The notes: generated from the letters alone by a model not told the origin. A stretch of 64,000 nt of DNA from Flavobacterium limicola (GCF_003634755.1 NZ_RBXA01000001.1:62001-126000); one strand, 5' to 3'; shown: positions 16,314 through 25,749, counted from the stretch's first letter. Made by a program: numbers and translations.

Positions 16314-16796
16314 ATGATAATAATGATTGCGGCTGTTGCCGAAAATAATGCACTTGGGAAAGGCAATAAATTAGTCTGGCATTTGCCAAATGATTTCAAA
16401 AGATTCAAAGCACTGACTTCCGGGCATCATATCATAATGGGAAGAAAAACATTTGAAAGTTTCCCCAAACCATTACCTAACAGAACCCATATCATCATCA
16501 CCAGACAAAAAGAATATCAAGCTGAAGGATGTATGATTGTTGACAGCATGGAAAAAGCACTTGAAATTTGCCCCAAAGATGAAACCTCATTTATAATAGG
16601 TGGTGGAGAAATTTACAACATAGGACTTCCTTATACTGATAAAATAGAAATTACACGAGTACACCGTGACTTTGAAGCGGACGCTTATTTTCCTGAAATA
16701 GATCCTAACGAATGGAAGATAATACTATCCGAATTCAATGAAAAGGATGAAAAACATCTTTACGACTATACTTATCAGACTTTCACTAGAAAATAA
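16314..16796 (+). CDS. folA: dihydrofolate reductase
   Basis: A 160-residue enzyme reducing dihydrofolate to tetrahydrofolate with NADPH. Motifs include the N-terminal IAAVAENNALGKGNKLVWHLPND with the substrate-binding Asp, HHIIMGRKTFES, LPNRTHIIITRQ, and the GGGEIYN nucleotide loop. Length is the standard 160. It works with thyA upstream in the thymidylate cycle. Translation may start at 16314 or at the second ATG nine bases on. Confidence 0.97.
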   Translation: MIIMIAAVAENNALGKGNKLVWHLPNDFKRFKALTSGHHIIMGRKTFESFPKPLPNRTHIIITRQKEYQAEGCMIVDSMEKALEICPKDETSFIIGGGEIYNIGLPYTDKIEITRVHRDFEADAYFPEIDPNEWKIILSEFNEKDEKHLYDYTYQTFTRK

Positions 16797-16800
16797 AACA

Positions 16801-16832
16801 AAAAAACATCCTTTTTACGGGATGTTTTTTTT
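16801..16832 (+). terminator. folA terminator
   Basis: AAAAAACATCC pairs with GGATGTTTTTT around an 8-base loop, followed by more T residues, directly after the folA stop codon. Confidence 0.85.
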
Positions 16833-16854
16833 AACCATGATTAGGAGAAATGAA

Positions 16855-17172
16855 CTACTCTTGAAAGAGTATTTGATAACATAAAATAAAAATTACAAAT
16901 ACTAATAACACTCCAGAAATGGAGATTATAATATTTGATGTTTTTTGAGAATACATCTCAAAAAAGCCTTTAATACCAAATACCACGAAGGTACTAAAGA
17001 CGAAAAAAATTAAAATTTCCAAAAACAAATTTAATCCTAAGAACGTGTGTTGCGCTTTAAATACAATACAGTTTTGTAAAACAGTATTTTCAAAACAGCT
17101 AACAAGAACAAATGAGATGATTAGCACTAAAAACATCCATTTGATTTGGTTCACTGACTCTCTTTTAATCAT
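16855..17172 (-). CDS. small membrane protein of unknown function
   Basis: A 105-residue frame with three predicted membrane segments (about 12-27, 46-66 and 82-102) and a Cys after the first (LVSCFEN). It resembles no family I recognise. It lies alone on the minus strand, convergent with folA. Strong hydrophobicity with short charged loops (KTSN) argues for a real gene rather than a chance frame, but no homology supports it. Confidence 0.5.
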   Translation of the reverse strand: MIKRESVNQIKWMFLVLIISFVLVSCFENTVLQNCIVFKAQHTFLGLNLFLEILIFFVFSTFVVFGIKGFFEMYSQKTSNIIISISGVLLVFVIFILCYQILFQE

Positions 17173-17332
17173 TTAATATGGTTATTTCTTGAACACAAAT
17201 TTGTACAATAAAAACTGGCGTTGCAATACCCACTTTTAGTGATATTTCAAATAAAAGCATTTTTTATTTTTTAAAAGAAATAAAACTCGATTCAAATTTT
17301 TGAAACTCATTTTTAGTTCATCAAGTTTGTCC

Positions 17333-17340
17333 TATATTTG
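17333..17340 (+). promoter_or_regulatory. ubiE promoter -7 box
   Basis: TATATTTG, matching TAnnTTTG, 14 bases before the ubiE ATG; the transcript would have a very short leader. Confidence 0.55.
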
Positions 17341-17354
17341 TACAAATTAAAAAA

Positions 17355-18086
17355 ATGTCAGAAAAGATAACTCCCTATAAAAATTCTGCCTTAGGCAAAA
17401 AAGAACAAGTTGCGCAAATGTTCGACACTATTTCAGGAAATTATGACAATCTTAATCGTGTCATCTCTTTCGGTATAGATATAAAATGGCGTAAAAAAGT
17501 ATTGCAAATGGTTGCCAAATCCAATCCGAAAATAATTTTGGATATTGCTACAGGAACTGGTGACTTAGCTATTTTGATGGCACAAACCAATGCTGAAAAA
17601 ATTATTGGTTTAGATATTTCGGCTGGAATGCTGGATGTGGGAGAAAAAAAAATCGCTGCAAAAAATTTATCTGGCACTATTGAAATGATTTTAGGAGATT
17701 CCGAAAACATGCCTTTTGAAGACAACTACTTTGATGCAATCACAGTTGCTTTTGGTGTCCGTAATTTTGAAACATTAGAAAAAGGATTAGCTGAGATTTT
17801 AAGAGTTCTAAAGCCAAATGGCGTTTTTGTGATTTTAGAAACTTCAGTTCCGGACAAAACACCTTATAAACAAGGATACAATTTTTATTCTAAAAATATA
17901 CTTCCAATCATTGGCAAAATATTCTCAAAAGACAATGTTGCTTACGGGTATTTGTCTGAATCAGCAGCTGCATTTCCTTATGGCGAAGCATTAAACAATA
18001 TTTTGAGAAAAATTGGGTTTATAGATGTTGTAGCATTACCCCAAACTTTTGGCGTTGCTACTATTTATTCAGCTTCAAAAAAATAA
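17355..18086 (+). CDS. ubiE: demethylmenaquinone methyltransferase
   Basis: A 243-residue SAM-dependent methyltransferase that makes menaquinone from demethylmenaquinone; it is also called menG. The SAM-binding motif LDIATGTGD is at 62-70, followed by [11 protein letters not shown] and the family signature [19 protein letters not shown]. The N-terminal block [14 protein letters not shown] is characteristic of UbiE/MenG. Bacteroidota respire with menaquinone, so MenG is the relevant activity. porT follows after 17 bases, probably in the same transcript. Confidence 0.95.
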   Translation: MSEKITPYKNSALGKKEQVAQMFDTISGNYDNLNRVISFGIDIKWRKKVLQMVAKSNPKIILDIATGTGDLAILMAQTNAEKIIGLDISAGMLDVGEKKIAAKNLSGTIEMILGDSENMPFEDNYFDAITVAFGVRNFETLEKGLAEILRVLKPNGVFVILETSVPDKTPYKQGYNFYSKNILPIIGKIFSKDNVAYGYLSESAAAFPYGEALNNILRKIGFIDVVALPQTFGVATIYSASKK

Positions 18087-18103
18087 TACTGGAAATTTTC
18101 AGC

Positions 18104-18838
18104 ATGCATATGAAAAAAATTTTTGTCTTACTTTTACTTTCCTTAATAACAAAGGGATATCCTCAGTTTACTAAAAATATATTTAGTAAAGACCCCATTA
18201 TTAATTTAGAAAATTTCCAAAAGCAAAAATTACATTTTGGATTTTATTTAGGATTCAATTCTTACGATTTTAAGATTGATTATAAAACTGAATCACCCGA
18301 TATCCTTGTCAATAAAACTACCGGTTTTAATGTAGGACTTGTTACTGATTTAAGACTGCACGAATACATAAATCTTCGTTTTGAACCTGGATTATATTAT
18401 ACTAAAAGAGATTTAAATTATGATGAAAGCTACTTTAGCACAACAAATGTTCCCTTCACATCATCAAACAGATTAAGAGAGGTCAATAGTACGTATATTA
18501 ATTTCCCTCTTTTATTAAAATTTTCATCATTGAGAACAGGAAATATTCGTCCATTCCTTTTGGGAGGCGCATCAGCAACCTTAAATTTATCCAGTAATTC
18601 TAAATCTAAGGATGATAATTTAGAACAACGATTTAGGGTGAAATCTTGGACTACAAATTATGAGTTGGGATTTGGAATCGATCTTTTTTCAGAGTATTTC
18701 ATCTTTTCTCCTTCGGTAAGAGGTGTTTTTGGATTAAATGATGAACTAATCAGGGACAAAGATCCAAACAGCCCTTGGACTGGCAACATTGAATCTATGA
18801 AAACGAGAGCGGTATTCATAAATTTTACTTTTCATTAA
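18104..18838 (+). CDS. porT: PorT-like type IX secretion protein
   Basis: A 244-residue protein with signal peptide and beta-barrel-like mature region, matching the PorT/SprT family required for the type IX secretion system that exports adhesins and gliding proteins in Bacteroidota. Supporting features are the early KLHFGFYLGFNSYDF, the conserved LRFEPGLYYTKRDL and repeated barrel strands ending in FINFTFH. Start may be 18104 or the ATG two codons later (MKKIFVLL). Placement straight after ubiE agrees with what I recall of flavobacterial gene order, but no other type IX gene is in the window. Confidence 0.85.
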   Translation: MHMKKIFVLLLLSLITKGYPQFTKNIFSKDPIINLENFQKQKLHFGFYLGFNSYDFKIDYKTESPDILVNKTTGFNVGLVTDLRLHEYINLRFEPGLYYTKRDLNYDESYFSTTNVPFTSSNRLREVNSTYINFPLLLKFSSLRTGNIRPFLLGGASATLNLSSNSKSKDDNLEQRFRVKSWTTNYELGFGIDLFSEYFIFSPSVRGVFGLNDELIRDKDPNSPWTGNIESMKTRAVFINFTFH

Positions 18839-18872
18839 AAAGAGAAAATTTGTCCTTGATAAAGAATTTAAA

Positions 18873-19601
18873 TTAAGAATTTCTTCGAAACTCACTTAGA
18901 ATTATAGCCGTAGCAGTCGCTACATTTAAACTTTCCGTTTTTTGCAGCTCTCCAAAACGAGGAATTGTAAGTCGGTTTGAAATTAGCTCTTCCAGTCCCA
19001 TTGAAATTCCATTAGCTTCATTACCCATAACAATAACTCCTTCTGTTGGCAATGTAGATTTATATATATTCGCCCCATCCATAAAAGTTCCATACACAGG
19101 AAGTTTTGTTTGAGCCACAAACACATTCAAATCAACATAATTCACATTAACTCTAGCTATTGAACCCATTGTTGCCTGAACCACTTTTGGGTTGTAAAGA
19201 TCAACGGTTTCTTTTGTACACAAAACCTGTCTAATACCAAACCAATCACACAATCGCAATATGGTCCCTAAGTTTCCCGGATCACGGATGGAATCAAGTG
19301 CTAAAATCAAACCTTTTTGGGCGATTTGTTTTTCATCTGGCATTTTAAACACTGCCAAACAGGAGTTTGCGGTCGACAAAGCACTTATTTTTTTTAAATC
19401 GGCATCGTCAATAATTGTTTTTCTTTCATTGGAAACTTCCTCAAAATCATTTTGAGTTGAATACAAATGTTCCAACACAAAATTAGATTCCAGTAGTTCG
19501 CGAATCACTTTTACACCTTCGGCAAAAAATAATTTATTAGCGGTTCGATATTTTTTTTGCTGTAAACTCGTTATAAGCTTTATTTGGTTTTTACTAACCA
19601 T
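18873..19601 (-). CDS. SpoU/TrmH-family RNA methyltransferase
   Basis: A 242-residue RNA 2'-O-ribose methyltransferase of the SPOUT superfamily. An N-terminal substrate-binding region (KYRTANKLFFAEGVKVIREL) is followed by the knotted catalytic domain with DSIRDPGNLGTILR, VMGNEANGIS, and TIPRFGELQKTESLNVATATAI. The target (23S rRNA or tRNA) cannot be decided. I start at the ATG at 19601 (MVSKNQIKLI); a longer frame to 19796 would overlap the divergent tamL gene and has no family similarity. It is divergent from tamL with only 37 bases between starts. Confidence 0.9.
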   Translation of the reverse strand: MVSKNQIKLITSLQQKKYRTANKLFFAEGVKVIRELLESNFVLEHLYSTQNDFEEVSNERKTIIDDADLKKISALSTANSCLAVFKMPDEKQIAQKGLILALDSIRDPGNLGTILRLCDWFGIRQVLCTKETVDLYNPKVVQATMGSIARVNVNYVDLNVFVAQTKLPVYGTFMDGANIYKSTLPTEGVIVMGNEANGISMGLEELISNRLTIPRFGELQKTESLNVATATAIILSEFRRNS

Positions 19602-19610
19602 AAAATAATG

Positions 19611-19618
19611 TACTTTTG
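19611..19618 (+). promoter_or_regulatory. tamL promoter -7 box
   Basis: TACTTTTG matches TAnnTTTG and lies 20 bases before the TTG start of tamL. The upstream half of the promoter would lie inside the divergent methyltransferase gene. Confidence 0.5.
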
Positions 19619-19638
19619 AATTAAATATTATAGAACAA

Positions 19639-22206
19639 TTGAAAAAAGTTTCCACAAAAATAACAGCATTTATTCTAATTGCAATACTAATTTCCGCTTG
19701 TAACGCTGTAAAAAGAGTTCCTGATGGCAAACACCTGCTTACAAAAAACGAAATTCTAGTAAATAACAAAAAAACAAGCGAAGAAAATGTGTTCAATCAA
19801 TTGTATCAAAAACCCAATAGCAAGTTGCTTGGCTACCGCCTACGATTGAATTTATACAATTTAGCCAATCTGAATCCAGACTCTACCTATCAGGCAAAAT
19901 TCACAAATAATCCAAAAAAACATGAACAAATGTCCAAATGGTTATCGGCAAAACAAGTGGACAGATTAGGCAAATCTTTTTGGTACAAAGGCATTCATGA
20001 TTTTTTAAAAAGCACAGGAGAACCTCCGGTCATCATCGACAATGCAAAAACGGATAAATCCATATTACGCTTGAGATACTATTATTTCAATAATGGCTTT
20101 TTTAATGTAAAAGCTACATATAAAGTAGACAGTTTAAAAGCAAAAAAGGCCAAGATAAATTATGTGATTACAACGGGAGAACCTTATTTTTTAGACTCAT
20201 TAAACACTACTATTTCAACCCCAGTTTTAGACTCATTGTATGCGATTGAGAAAAACAATAGTTTTATTAAATCCGGAAAACAATACAAAACTGAAGATTT
20301 TGAGAACGAAAAAAATCGAATCACCACACATTTCAGAAACAATGGTGTTTATTTTTTTCAACCCAATTACGTGAATTTTGATATTGATACAATCAAAAAA
20401 ATAAATAAGGCAAATGTAAATTTAATCATAAACAATTATTCTTATCAAGAAAGAGATTCCAGTAAAACAGAACCTTTTAAAATGTATAGAATAAGCGATG
20501 TAAACATTTACACGGATTACTCCGCTAGTACGGCAAATGAAAAATTTACAGACAGCGCGACATACAATAACTTTAATTTATTTAGTCACAAAAAATTAAA
20601 ATACAAACCTAAGGCTATAACAAATGCAGTTTTCATCACAAAAGGCGGGTTATATGCGGATTACAAAACTGTTTTAACGACTCGATATCTAAATAATCTC
20701 AAAATTTTTAATTACCCATCGGTTCAATATGAAGTAGATAAAAGAGACTCTACCGCAAGTTCCTTGATTGCAAAGGTATATTTGACTCCAAGAAAAAAAT
20801 ACAGTTTTGGAGCCTCTTTTGACGTAACACACTCAAACATACAGGATATTGGAATTTCATTTAGCCCTTCTTTATCGATCCGAAATGTATTTAACGGTGC
20901 TGAAACCTTAGAAATTTCAGGTCGGACCAATATTGGCTCTTCAAAAGATTTAGCCAATCCTAACAATCAATTTTTTAATGTCTCCGAGTATGGACTTGAT
21001 TTCAAATTAAACATTCCACGTATTTTCATGCCCTTTAGAACTGAAAAAATCATTCCCAAAAGCATGATTCCTTCCACATTAATAGCATTAGGTTTCGCCA
21101 CACAAAAAAATATTGGATTAGACAAAGAAAATTTTACTGGTGCATTCACTTACAATTGGACACCCAAAAGATACAATACAGCCCGATTCGACCTGTTCAA
21201 CATTCAATTTGTAAGAAACCTAAATCCACAAAATTATTTCAATGTATATAGTTCTTCGTACAGGGCTTTAAATAGTTTGGGTAAAGAATACAATACAAAT
21301 CCTTCCTATTTTAATAATAGCATTGATAAAGATTTAATAATTGAAAAAGGAACCGCTGGATTTACTAATGACGTGTTATCCGGTAATGCTAACTTTTTGA
21401 AACCAATTACAGCCGAAAATTTTCAAACAATAAAAAGCATTGAAGAGCGAAGACTGAGACTTACTGAGAACGATTTTATTTTAGCTACAAGTTTTACTTT
21501 TTCAAAGACGACTAAAAAAGACTTAGCTGACAAAGGATTTTATCTTTTTAAAACTAAAATAGAATCTGCAGGAACACTTTTATCTCTATTTGCAAAAACC
21601 ACTAATCAAGATAAAAATTCAAATGGAAATTATGATATATTCAATTTAGAATATTCAGAATACATAAAAACAGAATTTGATTATATCAAACATTGGGATT
21701 TAACCAAAGAAAAAATATTTGCAATTAGAAGTTTTTTTGGAATAGCAATTCCCTTTGGAAACTCCGACAACATTCCTTTCTCAAGAAGTTATTTTTCTGG
21801 GGGATCCAATGACAACAGAGCTTGGCAACCCTACAGCTTAGGCCCCGGAAGTAGCGGAGCAACAAATGATTTCAATGAAGCCAATCTTAAAATTGCACTT
21901 AGTGCCGAATATCGATTTAAAATATTGGGCAGTCTTAAAGGAGCACTTTTTGCAGATGCAGGAAACATCTGGAATGTACTTGATAATGTTGAAGATGAAA
22001 AATCAAGTTTTACTAGTTTGAGTGATTTAAAAGAGATTGCTTTAGGTTCTGGATTTGGTTTTCGATACGACTTGAGTTTTTTTGTAATCCGTTTTGATTT
22101 CGGATTTAAAACTTACAATCCATCCAGCGAAATAGGCAAAAGATGGTTTCGAGAATACAATTTCGGAAACTCAGTTTTAAATTTCGGAATAAATTATCCG
22201 TTCTAA
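19639..22206 (+). CDS. tamL: TamL-type BamA-superfamily outer membrane lipoprotein
   Basis: An 855-residue outer membrane assembly protein of the Omp85/TamA superfamily. Translation begins at TTG (no in-frame ATG nearby). The lipoprotein signal has the lipobox LISAC with Cys21 as lipidation site. POTRA-like segments occupy roughly 30-400 (INYVITTGEPYFLD, KAKINYVI), followed by a 16-strand-type barrel with the lid-loop motif near YFSGGSNDNRAWQPYSLGPG and a C-terminal strand ending in GINYPF. A lipidated TamA homologue (TamL) working with TamB is known in Bacteroidota. Assignment to TamL is inferred from the lipobox and size. Confidence 0.85.
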   Translation: MKKVSTKITAFILIAILISACNAVKRVPDGKHLLTKNEILVNNKKTSEENVFNQLYQKPNSKLLGYRLRLNLYNLANLNPDSTYQAKFTNNPKKHEQMSKWLSAKQVDRLGKSFWYKGIHDFLKSTGEPPVIIDNAKTDKSILRLRYYYFNNGFFNVKATYKVDSLKAKKAKINYVITTGEPYFLDSLNTTISTPVLDSLYAIEKNNSFIKSGKQYKTEDFENEKNRITTHFRNNGVYFFQPNYVNFDIDTIKKINKANVNLIINNYSYQERDSSKTEPFKMYRISDVNIYTDYSASTANEKFTDSATYNNFNLFSHKKLKYKPKAITNAVFITKGGLYADYKTVLTTRYLNNLKIFNYPSVQYEVDKRDSTASSLIAKVYLTPRKKYSFGASFDVTHSNIQDIGISFSPSLSIRNVFNGAETLEISGRTNIGSSKDLANPNNQFFNVSEYGLDFKLNIPRIFMPFRTEKIIPKSMIPSTLIALGFATQKNIGLDKENFTGAFTYNWTPKRYNTARFDLFNIQFVRNLNPQNYFNVYSSSYRALNSLGKEYNTNPSYFNNSIDKDLIIEKGTAGFTNDVLSGNANFLKPITAENFQTIKSIEERRLRLTENDFILATSFTFSKTTKKDLADKGFYLFKTKIESAGTLLSLFAKTTNQDKNSNGNYDIFNLEYSEYIKTEFDYIKHWDLTKEKIFAIRSFFGIAIPFGNSDNIPFSRSYFSGGSNDNRAWQPYSLGPGSSGATNDFNEANLKIALSAEYRFKILGSLKGALFADAGNIWNVLDNVEDEKSSFTSLSDLKEIALGSGFGFRYDLSFFVIRFDFGFKTYNPSSEIGKRWFREYNFGNSVLNFGINYPF

Positions 22207-22220
22207 TGCTAATTAATTCT

Positions 22221-22228
22221 TATTTTTG
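22221..22228 (+). promoter_or_regulatory. fbaA promoter -7 box
   Basis: TATTTTTG matches TAnnTTTG, 38 bases upstream of the fbaA ATG. Confidence 0.55.
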
Positions 22229-22266
22229 CAAAACTAAAAACTAAAAAAATAACTAAAAAAAACACA

Positions 22267-23334
22267 ATGGCACATAACATAAAACCAGGCGTAGCTACAG
22301 GAGATCAGGTTCAAGAAATTTTTAATTATGCTAAAGAAAAGGGATTTGCACTTCCGGCAGTAAATGTTACAGGATCAAATACTATCAATTGCGTTCTTGA
22401 AACTGCAGCAAAGTTGAATGCTCCGGTTATTATTCAATTCTCTAATGGAGGAGCACAATTCAATGCTGGAAAAGGACTGTCTAATGTAGGTGAAAAAGCA
22501 GCTATCGCTGGTGGAATTGCTGGTGCATTACACATTCATACCTTAGCGGAAGCATACGGAGCAACGGTAATTTTACATACTGACCATTGCGCCAAAAAAT
22601 TATTGCCTTGGATTGACGGTTTGTTAGATGCTTCAGAAGCACACTTTGCAAAAACTGGAAAACCATTGTACTCTTCTCACATGATTGATTTATCTGAAGA
22701 GCCAATCGAAGAAAATATCGAAATTTGCAAAGGCTATTTAGCCCGAATGAGCAAAATGGGAATGACACTTGAAATCGAACTTGGAATTACAGGTGGTGAA
22801 GAAGACGGTGTTGACAACTCAGATGTTGACAGTTCAAAATTATACACGCAACCTGAAGAAGTTGCATACGCTTATGAGGAACTTTCTAAAGTAAGTCCTA
22901 GATTTACAATTGCTGCTGCTTTTGGAAACGTACACGGGGTTTACAAACCAGGAAATGTAAAATTGACTCCAAAAATCTTAAAAAATTCTCAAGATTTTGT
23001 TCAAAATAAATTCAATACAGGTCACAACCCAGTGGATTTCGTTTTCCACGGTGGTTCAGGTTCTACATTGGAAGAAATCAGAGAAGGAATTAGCTACGGT
23101 GTAATAAAAATGAATATCGATACTGATTTACAATTTGCTTTTACGGAAGGTATTCGTGATTATATGGTCAAAAACATCGACTATTTGAAAACTCAAATTG
23201 GAAACCCTGAAGGCGCTGATGCTCCAAACAAAAAATATTACGATCCAAGAAAATGGCTACGTGAAAGTGAAATTACTTTCAATAAAAGACTTGAACAAGC
23301 ATTTGCTGACTTAAACAACGTGAATACATTATAA
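22267..23334 (+). CDS. fbaA: class II fructose-bisphosphate aldolase
   Basis: A 355-residue zinc-dependent aldolase that interconverts fructose 1,6-bisphosphate with dihydroxyacetone phosphate and glyceraldehyde 3-phosphate in glycolysis and gluconeogenesis. The catalytic Asp and first zinc His are Asp106-His107 in VILHTDHC. Further markers are EIELGITGGEEDGVD, the zinc-ligand segment FGNVHGVY, and the phosphate-binding FHGGSGST and INMxTD-type KMNIDTDLQ. Length fits the E. coli-like class IIa enzyme. accD follows after a repeat-bearing gap. Confidence 0.97.
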   Translation: MAHNIKPGVATGDQVQEIFNYAKEKGFALPAVNVTGSNTINCVLETAAKLNAPVIIQFSNGGAQFNAGKGLSNVGEKAAIAGGIAGALHIHTLAEAYGATVILHTDHCAKKLLPWIDGLLDASEAHFAKTGKPLYSSHMIDLSEEPIEENIEICKGYLARMSKMGMTLEIELGITGGEEDGVDNSDVDSSKLYTQPEEVAYAYEELSKVSPRFTIAAAFGNVHGVYKPGNVKLTPKILKNSQDFVQNKFNTGHNPVDFVFHGGSGSTLEEIREGISYGVIKMNIDTDLQFAFTEGIRDYMVKNIDYLKTQIGNPEGADAPNKKYYDPRKWLRESEITFNKRLEQAFADLNNVNTL

Positions 23335-23402
23335 TAAAAAGTTTAAAGTTTCAGGTTTAAGATTTCAAAACTTTAAACTTTAAACCTGGAACAACAAAAA
23401 CA
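23335..23402 (+). repeat. AT-rich spacer repeat between fbaA and accD
   Basis: Contains AGTTTAAAGTTTCAGGTTTAAG then TTTCAAAACTTTAAACTTTAAACCTGGAAC. The second unit matches the spacer in the etf operon (12706-12770). The two halves are roughly inverted copies, so a weak hairpin can form. Confidence 0.5.
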
Positions 23403-23409
23403 ATGAAAT

Positions 23410-24264
23410 ATGGCTTGGTTTAAAAGAAAAGAAAAAGGGATTACTACAGCTACCGAAGACAAAATGGACATTCCAAAAGGACTTTGGTACAAATCTCCAA
23501 CTGGAAAAGTTATTGATGCCGACGAACTAGCTCGTAACTTATTTGTAAGTCCTGAAGATGGTTTCCATGTTAGAATTGGAAGTACAGAGTATTTTCAAAT
23601 TTTATTTGACAATAATGAGTTTGTTGAATTAGATAAAAACATGACTTCTAAAGATCCTTTGCATTTTGTTGACACAAAAAAATATGCAGATCGATTAAAA
23701 GATGTTATGGAGAAAACTAAACTTAAGGATGCAGTTCGTACTGGAGTTGGAAAATCCAAAGGAAAAGATATTGTGATTTGCTGTATGGATTTCGCTTTTA
23801 TCGGTGGTTCTATGGGAGCTGTTGTAGGTGAAAAAATTGCCAGAGGAATTGACCATGCGATCAAAAACAAACTACCCTTTGTAATGATTTCAAAATCTGG
23901 TGGAGCAAGAATGATGGAAGCAGCTTATTCATTAATGCAATTAGCTAAAACATCTGTAAAACTCGCTCAACTTGCTGAGGCAAAATTACCATACATTTCA
24001 TTATGTACGGACCCTACAACTGGAGGAACAACTGCTTCTTATGCTATGCTGGGCGACATCAATATATCTGAACCAGGCGCACTAATTGGATTTGCCGGGC
24101 CTAGAGTCGTTCGGGATACAACCGGTAAAGATTTACCAGAAGGTTTTCAAACTGCTGAGTTTCTTCTTGAACATGGTTTCTTAGACTTTATAACACCAAG
24201 AAAAGAATTGAAAGACAAAATCAACTTGTACATTGATTTGATTCAGAACAATAATATTAGATAA
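23410..24264 (+). CDS. accD: acetyl-CoA carboxylase carboxyltransferase beta subunit, zinc ligands missing
   Basis: A 284-residue subunit of the carboxyltransferase that transfers CO2 from biotin to acetyl-CoA, the first step of fatty acid synthesis. The crotonase-fold core is normal: [43 protein letters not shown] and the late [13 protein letters not shown]. In contrast, the N-terminal C4 zinc ribbon of E. coli AccD has no Cys here: the two CxxC positions read KSPTG and VSPED. The ATG at 23410 is chosen ([10 protein letters not shown]), which matches the family N-terminus; an out-of-frame ATG lies seven bases earlier. Confidence 0.95.
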   Translation: MAWFKRKEKGITTATEDKMDIPKGLWYKSPTGKVIDADELARNLFVSPEDGFHVRIGSTEYFQILFDNNEFVELDKNMTSKDPLHFVDTKKYADRLKDVMEKTKLKDAVRTGVGKSKGKDIVICCMDFAFIGGSMGAVVGEKIARGIDHAIKNKLPFVMISKSGGARMMEAAYSLMQLAKTSVKLAQLAEAKLPYISLCTDPTTGGTTASYAMLGDINISEPGALIGFAGPRVVRDTTGKDLPEGFQTAEFLLEHGFLDFITPRKELKDKINLYIDLIQNNNIR

Positions 24265-24271
24265 ATAAAAT

Positions 24272-24296
24272 AATCCCGATAATTCGGGGTTGTTTG
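24272..24296 (+). terminator. accD terminator (first hairpin)
   Basis: AATCCCGA pairs with TCGGGGTT (one G-U) around a TAAT loop, followed by GTTTGTTTA. It is placed just after the accD stop codon. Confidence 0.65.
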
Positions 24297-24320
24297 TTTA
24301 ATCGAAATACTTGTTGATAT

Positions 24321-24368
24321 TTAAACAAAAAGGCTTCTAAATAATTATTTAGAAGCCTTTTTGTTTAA
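24321..24368. terminator. 48-base perfect palindrome, bidirectional terminator
   Basis: Arms 24321-24344 and 24345-24368 are exact inverted complements with no loop bases, flanked by T-rich and A-rich ends. It separates the convergent accD and ABC permease genes and can end both transcripts. Confidence 0.85.
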
Positions 24369-24389
24369 TTAAACTCGAGAGTCAAATTA

Positions 24390-25640
24390 TTACATCCCTG
24401 TTCTAATTGCCTCAACTGGATCCAATTTAGAAGCAGCTATTGCAGGAAGAATTCCAGAAATCAGTCCAATTAAAGCAGCCAGACCAGTCCCTAAGAGAAT
24501 ATTACCCATCCCTAAAACAAATTCAAAATCTAACGCTTTTGTTACAATAAGAGCAATAACCCAGACCAAAAGCAGTCCTATTACCCCTCCAATAACAGAT
24601 AAAATTATGGCTTCGAATAAAAACTGAAACAATATAAACCTGTTTTTTGCTCCCAATGATTTCTGAATACCAATTAAGTTGGTTCGTTCTTTTACGGAAA
24701 CAAACATAATATTAGCGATACCAAAACCACCTACAAGCAGCGAAAACCCACTTATCACCCATCCAACCAAATTCATTTGACCTAAAATTCCATCAATAAG
24801 ATCTGTAAAACCAGAAAACACATTAATAAAAAAATTATCGATTTCTCCAGCTTTTAACCCTCTGAAACTTCTTAATTTCTGAGATATTTCCCCTTTATAA
24901 GCGTCCATATCTACTCCTTCTTGAGGTTTAAAAATAATAACATTTACTAATGATGTATTGTTATCGCCATACAATTGACGAACAAAATTGACTGGAATAA
25001 AAGCAGAAGTATCATCACTATCACCAAACAGGCCTGCTCCTTGCTTTTTTAAAACACCAATAACTGTAAAACGCTTACCGTACAAACGTATATTTTTCCC
25101 AATAGGCTCTGAACCCTCAAATAATGACTTTGCAATTTCGTTTCCTAATACAACAACCGTAGTTCCTGAATTAGCCTCAGATTCATTATAGAACCTTCCT
25201 TTTTCAAATTCTAATCCCTGAATATCAATCAGTTCATGAGAAGCAGGCACTATGTTTACGTCACTAACTGTTTTAGAATCGTATTTAATAGATTCCCTTC
25301 TAGTAAATATTTGATACCCCATTTGATCTGTATTCGTCATTGCTCCTTTCATGTAAGTATACTCATCATACTTTACATTAGGAAACTGCTCTCTTTTCCA
25401 TTGCGGAATATCTGATGGTCCGAAAGAAAATTTCATCAAATAAATCGTATTTTTATCCAAACTGCTCAAGTCTTTGGTGATTTTCCTATCCAAAGAATCT
25501 ACAGCAGCAAGCACGGCTATTATTGAAAATATCCCAATAGTAACCCCTAATAAAGAAAGTAAGGTTCTTAATTTATTGTTCCGTAAAGCATTCATTGCAA
25601 AACCAAAACTCTCTTTTAACAACCGAAGATATACTAACAT
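24390..25640 (-). CDS. MacB/FtsX-type ABC transporter permease
   Basis: A 416-residue inner membrane permease of the MacB family. It has an N-terminal helix (TLLSLLGVTIGIFSIIAVLAAV), a large periplasmic MacB_PCD domain at about 45-285, and three C-terminal helices of the FtsX domain, with KERTNLIGIQKSLGAKN between the first two and SKLDPVEAIR at the end. Such proteins form mechanotransmission complexes with an ATPase and a periplasmic adaptor for export or lipoprotein handling. Neither partner gene lies here. The substrate is unknown. Confidence 0.9.
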   Translation of the reverse strand: MLVYLRLLKESFGFAMNALRNNKLRTLLSLLGVTIGIFSIIAVLAAVDSLDRKITKDLSSLDKNTIYLMKFSFGPSDIPQWKREQFPNVKYDEYTYMKGAMTNTDQMGYQIFTRRESIKYDSKTVSDVNIVPASHELIDIQGLEFEKGRFYNESEANSGTTVVVLGNEIAKSLFEGSEPIGKNIRLYGKRFTVIGVLKKQGAGLFGDSDDTSAFIPVNFVRQLYGDNNTSLVNVIIFKPQEGVDMDAYKGEISQKLRSFRGLKAGEIDNFFINVFSGFTDLIDGILGQMNLVGWVISGFSLLVGGFGIANIMFVSVKERTNLIGIQKSLGAKNRFILFQFLFEAIILSVIGGVIGLLLVWVIALIVTKALDFEFVLGMGNILLGTGLAALIGLISGILPAIAASKLDPVEAIRTGM

Positions 25641-25704
25641 AAAAACTTTTTTGCGTTAAGGTAAAATTCTATATATATTTTTCATAAACATAATAAAAAA
25701 CCAC

Positions 25705-25726
25705 CTACCAATTGGTAGTTTTTTTT
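25705..25726 (+). terminator. orphan terminator-like hairpin upstream of purH
   Basis: CTACCAATTGGTAG is a perfect 14-base palindrome followed by eight T residues. It lies between two divergently transcribed genes, upstream of the purH promoter, so no annotated plus-strand gene needs it. Confidence 0.6.
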
Positions 25727-25749
25727 AAGATAATGTTACATAAATTCAT

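Noticed and set aside
19602-19796. Longer N-terminus of the RNA methyltransferase
   Set aside because: It would overlap the divergent tamL gene and promoter and does not resemble the family.
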